Assembly: GCF_902505095.1 (NCBI RefSeq)
Contig: NZ_CABWIB010000001.1
Coordinates: 1,192,688 to 1,256,687, forward strand
DNA length: 64,000 nt
Reading direction: 5' to 3'
From: Oceanivirga miroungae
Lineage (GTDB): Bacteria > Fusobacteriota > Fusobacteriia > Fusobacteriales > Leptotrichiaceae
In this document: piece after piece, positions 18,387-26,493 of the stretch
Layout: each line of letters begins with the position of its first letter
Numbering within the stretch: position 1 is the first letter of the stretch
Notes under the pieces: generated by a model
The model's input: the letters and a program-made list of their open reading frames with translations, nothing else
Databases searched by the model: none
What the model was told of the DNA's origin: nothing
Position numbers and translations under genes: made by a program

Positions 18387-18392
18387 ATTATA
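18387..18392 (-). promoter_or_regulatory. Probable -10 of the DpnII-type operon
   Basis: TATAAT on the minus strand, preceded by TG, 34 bases before the dpnM start. The -35 region is only A/T-rich (TTATAT at a 17-bp spacing). Confidence 0.45.
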
Positions 18393-18428
18393 CAGTATTT
18401 AAAGTAAAATATAAATGATAATTTAGTA

Positions 18429-18460
18429 AATAAAAAAGTGCCTCACACATAGACACTTCT
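18429..18460 (-). terminator. Intrinsic terminator after the second NCS2 permease
   Basis: On the minus strand AAGTGTC and GGCACTT pair (one G-U) and are followed by a T-rich tail, just after the stop at 18467. Confidence 0.7.
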
Positions 18461-18466
18461 TATTTT

Positions 18467-19801
18467 CTACATTGTTACAAAATATAATATGAATAAAATA
18501 AATAGTAGCCACAATGATATATTAATCTTTTTATACTCATTTTTAGCTATCATTGTTATTACATAAATGATAAGTCCTGCTGCTAATCCATTTACTATTG
18601 AATACGTTAATATCATTATTATTATAGTCACAAATCCACTTGAAGCAGATGTAAAATCATGCCAATCAATACTAGATAGCTGTGTTGCCATAAGTATTCC
18701 AACCACTACTAAGGCAGGCGCTACTACTGGATCTATAAATTTACCATCTACATTAATACTAGCAACAACTTTTAATAAAGGTGCAAAAAATGTTGCAAAT
18801 ATGAAAAATATTCCAGTAAACACTGAAGTTAATCCTGTTCTACCTCCAGCTGCTACTCCACTTCCTGATTCAATATAGCTTGTAACATTTGAAGTACCTA
18901 AGACTGCTCCTGTTATTGTACCTAGCGCATCTGAGTAAAACATTTTATCCATATTGTAGTCTTTTCCAGCATGTCTTTCTATCTTATTTGTAACTGCTAT
19001 TAGTGTTCCTGCAGTATCAAAAAAATCTACAAATAGCATAGTAAATATTACTACTATACTTTCTGGTTTTGTTATTATACTTTTTAATCCTTGTATGAAT
19101 GCTCCAACTAATGATGTATCAATTTTAACATCTATAACACTTGTAGGTAGCTGTGGCATATTATTTATCCCAAGCATTCCTAAAACTATACCTACTATAG
19201 CTGTTATTACAATCCCAATAAATACACCAGCTTTATACTCTTTTGTAAGTAAAATTACAGTTATAATAAGTCCAAATATAGCTAGAATAACTGTTGGATT
19301 TTTAAAATTCCCTATACCAACTAAAGTCGCATCATTTCTAACTATTACACCCATTTTAACAAGACCAATGAAGGCTATAAAAAATCCTATAGCTGCTCCT
19401 ATTGATTGTTTTAAACTTTCAGGTATTGCTTCTATTATTTTCTTTCTTAGTCCTAATAATGAAATTATTAAAAATATAACACCTGATACAAAAACCATAG
19501 CTAATCCTTCGTATGGTGTATATCCAAGTGTAAATACTACTGTGTATGTAAAAAAGGCATTTAATCCTATTCCAGATGCTAGTGCTATTGGAGCATTCGC
19601 ATATAGGCCCATAAATATACAAGCAACTGCTGCTGATATTGTTATTGCAAAAAATACAGCACGACTTTCAAGGCCTGATTCGCTTAAAATTGAAACATTT
19701 ACAGTTAATATATATGCCATTGTTAAAAATGTTGTAAGCCCTGCAAAAAACTCACCTTTTATTGTTGTTTCATGTTCTTTTAATTTAAAAAATTTTTCCA
19801 T
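18467..19801 (-). CDS. NCS2-family purine (hypoxanthine/guanine/adenine) permease, copy 2
   Basis: Proton-coupled nucleobase importer of the inner membrane, AzgA/PbuG-like branch. It opens with EHETTIKGEFFAGLTTFLTM, the family N-terminus, and shows NAPIALASGIGLNAFFTYT, IGAAIGFFIAFIGLVKMGVI, MLFVDFFDTAGTL and YIESGSGVAAGGRTGLTSV, all AzgA-type signatures. About 12-14 hydrophobic segments span the 444 aa. It is a close paralogue of the next gene upstream, 63 bases away, with a terminator-like hairpin between them, so its expression probably depends on read-through from the riboswitch-controlled transcript. Exact substrate is not readable from sequence. Confidence 0.9.
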   Translation of the reverse strand: MEKFFKLKEHETTIKGEFFAGLTTFLTMAYILTVNVSILSESGLESRAVFFAITISAAVACIFMGLYANAPIALASGIGLNAFFTYTVVFTLGYTPYEGLAMVFVSGVIFLIISLLGLRKKIIEAIPESLKQSIGAAIGFFIAFIGLVKMGVIVRNDATLVGIGNFKNPTVILAIFGLIITVILLTKEYKAGVFIGIVITAIVGIVLGMLGINNMPQLPTSVIDVKIDTSLVGAFIQGLKSIITKPESIVVIFTMLFVDFFDTAGTLIAVTNKIERHAGKDYNMDKMFYSDALGTITGAVLGTSNVTSYIESGSGVAAGGRTGLTSVFTGIFFIFATFFAPLLKVVASINVDGKFIDPVVAPALVVVGILMATQLSSIDWHDFTSASSGFVTIIIMILTYSIVNGLAAGLIIYVITMIAKNEYKKINISLWLLFILFILYFVTM

Positions 19802-19818
19802 AATTCTCCTTTGTATAT

Positions 19819-19852
19819 CAAAAAATGCATAACAATTAAGCTATGCATTTTT
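19819..19852 (-). terminator. Terminator-like hairpin between the two permease genes
   Basis: ATGCATA (19825-19831) and TATGCAT (19842-19848) form a 7-bp stem flanked by A and T runs; on the minus strand it ends in TTTTTTGATA. It may attenuate transcription into the second permease. Confidence 0.65.
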
Positions 19853-19864
19853 CCTATTTTCTAA

Positions 19865-21202
19865 CTAAAATGCAGAAAAGTGCAGTATAAATATTACAAA
19901 TAATATCCAGATTGCTGGTTTTATTTCTTTTATTTCTTTTTTTACTACCTTAGTTATTACATAAACTATAAATCCTGCAGCAATTCCGTTTGCTATTGAA
20001 TATGTTAATATCATTACTATTATTGTTACAAATCCACTTGAAGCCGCTGTAAAGTCATGCCAATCAACACTTGATAATTGAGTTGCCATAAGTATTCCAA
20101 CTACTACTAATGCTGGTGCTACTATTGGATCTAAGAATACTCCATCTGCTACCATTATGCTTGATACTATTTGTAATAATGGTGCAAAGAATGTTGCTAA
20201 TAAGAATAATACTCCTGTTACAACTGCTGTTAATCCTGTTCTACCACCTGCTGCTACTCCACTTCCTGATTCAATATAGCTTGTAACATTAGATGTTCCT
20301 AAAACTGAACCTGTAATTGTTCCTATTGCATCTGAATAGAACATTTTATCCATGTTATAGTCCTTACCAGAATGTTGTTCTATTTTATCGGTAACAGCTA
20401 TTAATGTACCAGCTGTATCGAAAAAGTCAACGAATAACATAGTAAATATTACTACTATACTCTCTGGTTTTGTTACTATACTTTTTAGTCCTTGTATGAA
20501 TGCTCCAACTAATGATGTATCTATATTTGCATCTACTATTCTTGTAGGTAATTGTGGCATATTAGATACTCCTAACATTCCTAAAACCACACCAATTACT
20601 GCTGTTAATAAGATACCGATAAATACACCTGCTTTGAAGTCTAAGCTTAGTAAAACTATTGTAATAAATAGTCCTAATAATCCTAATAATACTGTTGGGT
20701 GTTTAATATTCCCTAAACCAACTAATGTTGCAGGATTATCAACTATTACTCCCATTTTTACAAGCCCTATAAAGGCTATGAAAAATCCAATTGCAGCTCC
20801 TATTGATTTTTTCAAGCTTGCAGGAATACTGTCTACTATTTTCTTTCTTAATCCTAGTAGAGAAATAATTAAAAATATTACTCCTGATACAAATACCATT
20901 GCTAGTGCTTCTTGATAAGTATAGTTTAATGTTAATACTACTGTAAATGTGAAAAACGCATTTAATCCCATTCCAGAAGCTAATGCTATTGGGGCATTTG
21001 CATATAGTCCCATAAATATACACGCTACTGCTGCTGATATACTAGTTGCAAAAAATACAGCTGTACTAGGCAATCCTGCTATACTTAAAATTGATACGTT
21101 TACAGCTAAAATATATGCCATAGTTAAAAATGTTGTAATCCCTGCAAAAACCTCTGTTTTTACATTTGTACCGTGTTCTTGAAGTTTAAAAAACTTTTCC
21201 AT
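19865..21202 (-). CDS. NCS2-family purine permease, copy 1 (riboswitch-controlled)
   Basis: Inner-membrane nucleobase importer, 445 aa, AzgA/PbuG-like. It shares the same signatures as its neighbour (EHGTNVKTEVFAGITTFLTM, NAPIALASGMGLNAFFTFT, YIESGSGVAAGGRTGLTAV) and is near-identical in length, so the pair arose by tandem duplication. The start follows GAGGAGGAATC. A purine riboswitch and a terminator lie between its promoter and the start, which ties the gene to guanine or hypoxanthine supply and supports a purine rather than xanthine/uracil substrate. Confidence 0.92.
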   Translation of the reverse strand: MEKFFKLQEHGTNVKTEVFAGITTFLTMAYILAVNVSILSIAGLPSTAVFFATSISAAVACIFMGLYANAPIALASGMGLNAFFTFTVVLTLNYTYQEALAMVFVSGVIFLIISLLGLRKKIVDSIPASLKKSIGAAIGFFIAFIGLVKMGVIVDNPATLVGLGNIKHPTVLLGLLGLFITIVLLSLDFKAGVFIGILLTAVIGVVLGMLGVSNMPQLPTRIVDANIDTSLVGAFIQGLKSIVTKPESIVVIFTMLFVDFFDTAGTLIAVTDKIEQHSGKDYNMDKMFYSDAIGTITGSVLGTSNVTSYIESGSGVAAGGRTGLTAVVTGVLFLLATFFAPLLQIVSSIMVADGVFLDPIVAPALVVVGILMATQLSSVDWHDFTAASSGFVTIIVMILTYSIANGIAAGFIVYVITKVVKKEIKEIKPAIWILFVIFILHFSAF

Positions 21203-21242
21203 GATTCCTCCTCATTCCTGTTCCGCATTATTTTTGAAAATA

Positions 21243-21283
21243 AAAAAAGCTGTAAAGAGATTTTTTATCTCTTAGTAGTACAG
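21243..21283 (-). terminator. Expression-platform terminator of the purine riboswitch
   Basis: On the minus strand CTGTA...AAGAGAT pairs with ATCTCTT-TACAG (5-base bulge CTACT on the 5' side) and is followed by a run of seven T. The 5' outer arm is also the 3' strand of aptamer helix P3, so terminator and aptamer partly exclude each other. Confidence 0.72.
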
Positions 21284-21340
21284 ATATTTACGGCATCTGT
21301 GTAGAAACTCTTTCACCATATTAGAAAGATTATACGGAAC
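21274..21340 (-). ncRNA. Purine riboswitch aptamer (C74, guanine/hypoxanthine type)
   Basis: On the minus strand the conserved purine-aptamer core is present in order: GTATAATC, P2 CTTTC with loop TAATATGGT and closing GAAAG, then GTTTCTAC, P3 ACAGAT-loop GCCGTAAAT-ATCTGT, then ACTAC. The J3/1 residue equivalent to position 74 is C, which specifies guanine/hypoxanthine over adenine. Helix P1 is poor: only the bases next to the core pair well. It is followed by a terminator and then the permease gene. Confidence 0.88.
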
Positions 21341-21351
21341 AACCTACCCGT

Positions 21352-21380
21352 ATTCTAGCAACTTACCAAAAAAATTGCAA
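21352..21380 (-). promoter_or_regulatory. Promoter of the purine riboswitch/permease transcript
   Basis: TTGCAA (21375-21380), 17-bp spacer, TAGAAT (21352-21357) on the minus strand, 12 bases before the conserved aptamer core. Confidence 0.65.
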
Positions 21381-21394
21381 TCTTTTTTTATTGC

Positions 21395-21444
21395 TTTGTA
21401 CTTTAAAGTTTGATATATAGCACTCTGAGATTTTTTATTGTTAT
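21395..21444 (+). repeat. ~50-bp direct repeat, copy A (flanks vapD)
   Basis: Begins TTTGTACTTTAAAGT and ends ATTGTTAT. It matches copy B at 22174-22222 at all but about five positions, in the same orientation, 779 bp apart. vapD lies between the copies. Confidence 0.8.
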
Positions 21445-21770
21445 TTAGAAGTTGTATTAGTTGGTAATAAAACAACTTATATGCCCTTAATGATAGTTTG
21501 GATAGTAATGTTTCAATAAACATATCATTAGGGGTTTTATTATTATACGCTTTTTTAGAGTTTTCTTGCTAATTTATATTTCATTGTCCGCTATTTATTG
21601 ATATTATCTCTTATCTAAGAGTTATTACTAAGGCTTAACAATATATTACTGTTTTATTTTCTTATTTCCTTAATACGCGATTTTTACTAACCAATCATAT
21701 TAAACCAATTTAATCTCAATAGTACTACCTTCAAATTTTTGCCAGTAAAGTGCAAATATTTATTAATTAA
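21445..21770. other. Gene-free AT-rich stretch with one strong stem
   Basis: No credible coding region. The notable element is a 12-base stem (21484-21495 with 21523-21534, CCCTTAATGATA against TATCATTAGGGG, one mismatch) followed on the plus strand by TTTTATTATT, which looks like the end of a small plus-strand RNA. No promoter could be assigned. Confidence 0.4.
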
Positions 21771-21772
21771 AA

Positions 21773-21794
21773 AGGAGATTTATTTCACTCTCCT
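21773..21794 (-). terminator. vapD terminator
   Basis: AGGAGA and TCTCCT pair around a 10-base loop; on the minus strand TTTTT follows. It lies about 20 bases after the vapD stop. Confidence 0.65.
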
Positions 21795-21812
21795 AATTAC
21801 ATAATTCTTTAA

Positions 21813-22097
21813 TTAATTTCTTACTATATCTGTGAAGTCAGACCAATCTTCAACTTTAAAAGCTCTTATATATCTTACAGAATTTTTAAACCACTCTATA
21901 CTTTTTAATTTTGTTATTGCTTTATATACTTCAGCTAATGAATTTTTATCTGTATCACTCATATATAAACTTCCTTGAGTCCACTTGAAACCTAAATCTT
22001 CTAATTCTTGTCTAACATCGTCATAAGCTTTATTATAAGGTTCTCCATAATGTTTTTTTAAATCTTCAATTTTTAAATCAAATGCTATTGCATACAT
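21813..22097 (-). CDS. vapD: VapD family endoribonuclease
   Basis: Small RNase with a ferredoxin-like fold related to Cas2. The family start MYAIAFDL (with the conserved Asp7), [20 protein letters not shown] and the [10 protein letters not shown] segment are all present, and 94 aa is full length. AAGGAGG precedes the start. It stands alone between two divergent or unrelated transcripts, between ~50-bp direct repeats, which suggests acquisition as a cassette. In other bacteria VapD acts alone or as a toxin partner; no antitoxin-like gene (VapX type) is visible next to it. Confidence 0.9.
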   Translation of the reverse strand: MYAIAFDLKIEDLKKHYGEPYNKAYDDVRQELEDLGFKWTQGSLYMSDTDKNSLAEVYKAITKLKSIEWFKNSVRYIRAFKVEDWSDFTDIVRN

Positions 22098-22173
22098 TAC
22101 TTTTTTACCTCCTTTTTAATTTCATACCTAATCATAATACATTTCTAATAATTTTTCAATTATCACTCTATGT

Positions 22174-22222
22174 TTTGTACTTTAAAGTGTAATATATAAC
22201 ACTCTGGGATTTTTATTGTTAT
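22174..22222 (+). repeat. ~50-bp direct repeat, copy B (flanks vapD)
   Basis: Second copy of the repeat at 21395-21444: shared TTTGTACTTTAAAGT, ATATATA, CACTCTG, GATTTTT and ATTGTTAT blocks. Confidence 0.8.
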
Positions 22223-22251
22223 CTCTGAATTATCCTTAACTTTATTGATTA

Positions 22252-22296
22252 ATTGGTATCATTTTCTATTCGATTGGTATCATTATTGGTATCATT
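22252..22296 (+). repeat. Three copies of ATTGGTATCATT
   Basis: Copies at 22252-22263, 22273-22284 and 22285-22296 in the intergenic space before the GT2-like gene. Possible operator cluster; function unknown. Confidence 0.6.
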
Positions 22297-22328
22297 TTCA
22301 ATTCAACCACATCTTCCTCATATTATTC

Positions 22329-22357
22329 TTTAAATTAAGTGTAATTTTTGGTATAAT
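22329..22357 (+). promoter_or_regulatory. Promoter of the GT2-like/smc/L,D-transpeptidase operon
   Basis: TTTAAA (22329-22334), 17-bp spacer, TATAAT (22352-22357) with an upstream TGG giving an extended -10; the coding start follows 27 bases later after AGAGGTGAT. Confidence 0.65.
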
Positions 22358-22384
22358 AAAAGAAAAACAAGAGGTGATGATATA

Positions 22385-23050
22385 ATGAAAATTTCACTAA
22401 TTCTAGCAATAGAAGATGAAGATATTTCAGATGTTTTAAAAACTTTAAAAAATCAAACAGTAAAATCATTTGAACTTCTAGTTATTTCAAATAAAAATAA
22501 TAGTGTGACAGAAAATTTAATAAATATGTATAATAGGTTTTATGATATAAGGTATATTGTGGCGAGTAATAAAGCTAGTGTAAATGACTTAAAAAATATC
22601 GCATTAGCTTATGTTAATTATGATATTATTTCATTTTTAAATAGTAAAACCACTTATTCAATAAATGTAGTTGAAACTTGTATAAGTACCCTATATGGTA
22701 AAAGTAAAACAATTTTAGTTTTAAATGACGATGATAGTGAATTTAAGAAAAAATTAAATAGACGAAATATATTTGATATAGTTAATAGTGATAACTACTT
22801 TGTTAATTTTGAAAAAAATGATATTTATCTTTTAAAAAATAATTATGAAAAAAGGGCTAATGATATAGAATATATTTCAAACTTAATAAAAGATGGATTT
22901 ACAGCATACTTATACAAAAATGCTAAAATATATTCTGATAATTCTTACGACAAAGAAATATTGGACTTAATGAGAAAAGAAATTATTTCTAACAATAATA
23001 TCTTGCTTACATCAAAGTATATTAAAAAAATATTTAAAGGGGTAAAATAG
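22385..23050 (+). CDS. Degenerate GT2-like (GT-A fold) protein
   Basis: 221 aa. The start MKISLILAIEDEDISDVLKTL followed by LKNQTVKSFELLVISNKN resembles the nucleotide-binding half of family 2 glycosyltransferases (usual pattern: strand, S-L-xx-Q-T, E-L-x-V-I-D-D-x-S). The position expected to read a D-x-D metal site instead reads FLNSKTT (~79-85), so catalysis looks doubtful. No membrane segment. It ends one base into the smc start, and so is the first gene of the smc operon. Could be an inactive or regulatory remnant. Confidence 0.6.
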   Translation: MKISLILAIEDEDISDVLKTLKNQTVKSFELLVISNKNNSVTENLINMYNRFYDIRYIVASNKASVNDLKNIALAYVNYDIISFLNSKTTYSINVVETCISTLYGKSKTILVLNDDDSEFKKKLNRRNIFDIVNSDNYFVNFEKNDIYLLKNNYEKRANDIEYISNLIKDGFTAYLYKNAKIYSDNSYDKEILDLMRKEIISNNNILLTSKYIKKIFKGVK

Positions 23051-26000
23051 TGTATTTAAAAGGGCTATATATAAATGGGTTTAAATCTTTTTCAGGTAAA
23101 AACTATATAGAATTTAATAAAGGAATAACAGGAATTGTAGGTCCTAATGGTAGTGGTAAAAGTAATATACTAGATGCTGTTTTATGGGTTTTAGGAGAAC
23201 AAAGCTACAAGCAAATAAGGGCAAAAGAAAGTGCTGATGTAATTTTTTCTGGTGGGAAAAATAAAAAGGCAAGATCAAGCGCTACTGTTTCTCTTATTGT
23301 AAATAATGAAGATAGATACCTAAACATAGATACAGATGAGGTAAGTATTACAAGAACTATAACAAGAGATGGTGAATCTACTTATCAAATTAATAATAAT
23401 AAATGTCGTCTAAAAGATATTAGCGACCTATTTTTAGATACAGGAATAGGAAAGCAGGCTTATTCTGTAATTGGTCAAGGTAAGGTCGAGAAAATAATAG
23501 GATCATCTGCAACTGATTTAAGAAATATAATAGACGAAGCTGCTGGAATTAAAAAAGCTAAATCTGAAAAAGAAAATTCATTAAAAAAGCTTAAAAATGT
23601 AGAAGATGAGATTGAAAAAATAGAGCTTGTTGAAAAAACAATACTAGAGCATTTAGATAAATTAGAAGAACAGGCTAAAAAAGCTAAGGTATATAAAAGC
23701 TACACTACAGAAATTAACACTTTAAAATATATGAGTTCTAGCTATTTAGTTGAAAATAGCATAAAAGAAAATGAGATATTAACAGCTAAAAAAAGTGATT
23801 TAGAAACTAGTATAGCTAAACTTAATCAAGACCTTTTAGAAAATGAAAATGAATCTAATAAAAATGAAAAAAGAAAAAATGAAATAGAATTAGAACTAGA
23901 TAATATTTTCTCACAAAATAAAGAAAATGATGATAAGTTAAAAGAACTAAAAGAAAGTGAGAAAACGTATTCTAATAATCTTTCTAACTTTATTACAGAT
24001 ACAAAAATAAAGGAAGAAAAAATAAAGGGACTAAGTAGTAGTTTAGATGAATTAAAAGTCAGTTTAGATGCTAAAAAAGAAATTAAATTAAATTTAGAAA
24101 ATGAATTAAAACTACTAGAAAAAGAAATAAATACTTTAAATGACTTAAACGAAAAAAGAATTGAACTTAAAAATAGTTTAAATAATTCTTTAGCTATTGC
24201 TAATGAAAATTACCAAAATTTAGAAGTAGATAAAATAAAATTAAAAAGTCAAAATAGTGATTTAGAAAAAAGAATAACACTTGCAAATAATAAGCTAAAT
24301 ATAATAACTAAAGAATTAGAAGTAGCAAATAAAAACTTAGAAAATCTTTTAAATAACAATGAATTTAATGACTTAAATACTTTAGTTAGTAAAAATTCTA
24401 ATAAGAAATTAGAATTAGAAAAACTTGAAAATATAAATAATAAAAATATGGCTTCTTATCAAGAAATTAAATTAGAATATAACTCTATTAAAAATTCACT
24501 AGATAACCTAAGTCAAATGAATAAAGCAATACAGTATGTAATAAATCAAAGTAAAAATGACAATGATGTATTAGCTCCATTTATAACACTAATAGATATT
24601 CCTAGTAAGTATCAATTAGCAGCTTCACTAGTAGCAGCATATGCTTTTAATGATATAATCGTTAAAAACGATTATACTGCTAATAAGTATATTAAACTAC
24701 TTAAGGAAAACAAGGTTGGGTCAACTTCATTTTTAGCTTTAAATAAAATTAAAACAAAAAAACTTACATTTGAAAAATTTGAAAACGCAATATATCTAAG
24801 AGATGTAGTTAAAAGTACTAATTCTAATAAAGATGTAGATGAGGTTATAAACTATGTTTTTTCTAATAGTTTAGTAGTTGATAAATTAGAAGATGGATTA
24901 AAGATTAAAAACTTTTACGATAAAATTGTAAGTTTAGATGGAGATTTAATATCTAGTAGTGGTAGAATAACAGGTGGTTATGTAAATAAAAAAATTGATG
25001 AAACCTTAATAAAAAAAGATCGTTTAAATTTTTTATCTGATAAAAAAGAAAAATTAGAGTTAGAAATTAAAACATCTTCTTTAGAAATTTCTAAACTAAA
25101 AGATGAAATTTTAGAAAATAACAAGATTATAGCAAATCTTAAAGAAAAGTTTGATGACTTTAATAGAGCTAAAAACTCATATAATCGTGAAATTGAAACA
25201 TACAGATTTGAAATTGATGAAAACCAAGATTTCATAGATAAAAGCAAAAAAGATATTTTAAGTAATAATCAAATACTAGATAGAATTGATGAAAAAATAT
25301 TAGAAAATGCTAATAATAAAGAAGAAGTGACTATTAAATTAGAAAACTTAAATAAAGAAGAGTCACATACTGATAAATTAAATGAAATGAATATTAAAAA
25401 AGCTGTACTAGATGAAAAATTATCCTCTATTAACTTGTCTTACTTGGAGAATAATAATAAGTATATAAGTATAAAAGAAGAATTTGATAGTATACAAAAT
25501 TTCTTAGAAAATAAAGAGAGTATATATCATTCTATAGAAGAAAATATAAATAAAATATCTACTTTAATAAATAATATTTTAAATGAAAATTCTTCTTCTC
25601 AAGAAAAAATAAAACTTTTAACTAATGAAAACTCTAAATTATCAAAAGAACATTCAAACCTACTTGAAATAAAAAATGAATTAAATTTATCTTTATTTGA
25701 TAAAAATAATAGAGTTGCTAAATTAGTTGAAGATATAGAGAAAAATAATTTAGTTATAGAAGAAAATAATATAATTTTAGGCGGACTTGAAGAAATAAAA
25801 GAAGAAATACTATCTAATATGAATTATTCTGTAATAGATAGTGATGCTACACTTAGATTAACTCAAAAAAAGATTTCCGTTAATGAAAAAAGTAGATCTA
25901 ATTTAGGGGATATCAATTTAAGTAGTATTGAAGAATATAAAAATGAAAAAGAAAAATACGATAAACTAACTAATGATAAATTTGATTTAAATAGAAGTCG

Positions 26001-26493
26001 TAATCAAATAATGACTTTAATATCTGAAATTGATGAAGAAATAATAAATAAATTTAATATTTCAATTGAAAATATTTCTAATAACTTTAAGTATATGTGC
26101 TTTGAACTTTTACATAAAGCAAGTGGACAAATTAAAGTATTAGATGAGCTAGATCCAATAAATACAGGTCTTAGTTTAAGTGTTAAGTATAAAAATAAAC
26201 CAGAACAAAGTCTAACTTTATTATCTGGAGGAGAAAAATCTATGTTAGCAGTCGCCTTTATAATGGCAATATTCATGTATAAACCTAGTCCATTTACATT
26301 CTTTGATGAGGTTGAAGCAGCACTAGATGAAGCTAATACAAAAAAATTAATTGAACTTTTAAAAAAATTCAATTCTTCTCAATTTATGTTAATTACACAT
26401 AATAAGGAAACAATGAAAGGAGCAGACAGACTATACGGTGTTACTATGAAAAAAGATGTAGGAGAATCCCTTATAGTATCTGTTGATATATAA
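23050..26493 (+). CDS. smc: Chromosome segregation protein SMC
   Basis: Condensin ATPase that organises the chromosome. The N-terminal ATPase half has Walker A GPNGSGKSN (31-39) and the Q-loop region. A long coiled coil (~165-500), a hinge (~505-640, with VLAPFITLIDIPSKYQLAAS and SSSGRITGGY), a second coiled coil (~650-1000) and the C-terminal half with signature LLSGGEKSM (1057-1065) and Walker B FTFFDEVEAALDEAN (~1083-1097) follow. 1147 aa is normal. The GTG start overlaps the previous stop by one base (TAGTG), with GGGG upstream. ScpA and ScpB are not in the window. Confidence 0.97.
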   Translation: MYLKGLYINGFKSFSGKNYIEFNKGITGIVGPNGSGKSNILDAVLWVLGEQSYKQIRAKESADVIFSGGKNKKARSSATVSLIVNNEDRYLNIDTDEVSITRTITRDGESTYQINNNKCRLKDISDLFLDTGIGKQAYSVIGQGKVEKIIGSSATDLRNIIDEAAGIKKAKSEKENSLKKLKNVEDEIEKIELVEKTILEHLDKLEEQAKKAKVYKSYTTEINTLKYMSSSYLVENSIKENEILTAKKSDLETSIAKLNQDLLENENESNKNEKRKNEIELELDNIFSQNKENDDKLKELKESEKTYSNNLSNFITDTKIKEEKIKGLSSSLDELKVSLDAKKEIKLNLENELKLLEKEINTLNDLNEKRIELKNSLNNSLAIANENYQNLEVDKIKLKSQNSDLEKRITLANNKLNIITKELEVANKNLENLLNNNEFNDLNTLVSKNSNKKLELEKLENINNKNMASYQEIKLEYNSIKNSLDNLSQMNKAIQYVINQSKNDNDVLAPFITLIDIPSKYQLAASLVAAYAFNDIIVKNDYTANKYIKLLKENKVGSTSFLALNKIKTKKLTFEKFENAIYLRDVVKSTNSNKDVDEVINYVFSNSLVVDKLEDGLKIKNFYDKIVSLDGDLISSSGRITGGYVNKKIDETLIKKDRLNFLSDKKEKLELEIKTSSLEISKLKDEILENNKIIANLKEKFDDFNRAKNSYNREIETYRFEIDENQDFIDKSKKDILSNNQILDRIDEKILENANNKEEVTIKLENLNKEESHTDKLNEMNIKKAVLDEKLSSINLSYLENNNKYISIKEEFDSIQNFLENKESIYHSIEENINKISTLINNILNENSSSQEKIKLLTNENSKLSKEHSNLLEIKNELNLSLFDKNNRVAKLVEDIEKNNLVIEENNIILGGLEEIKEEILSNMNYSVIDSDATLRLTQKKISVNEKSRSNLGDINLSSIEEYKNEKEKYDKLTNDKFDLNRSRNQIMTLISEIDEEIINKFNISIENISNNFKYMCFELLHKASGQIKVLDELDPINTGLSLSVKYKNKPEQSLTLLSGGEKSMLAVAFIMAIFMYKPSPFTFFDEVEAALDEANTKKLIELLKKFNSSQFMLITHNKETMKGADRLYGVTMKKDVGESLIVSVDI

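Noticed and set aside
19095-19832. 245-codon plus-strand open frame
   Set aside because: Antisense to the NCS2 permease, which has clear family motifs; a similar shadow occurs over its paralogue at 20496-20915.
21395-22222. Possible CRISPR repeat/tracrRNA relic at the direct repeats flanking vapD
   Set aside because: Only two copies 779 bp apart in the same orientation, with no spacer-like periodicity and no cas genes in the window. vapD is Cas2-like but is a full VapD. Kept only as a direct-repeat finding.
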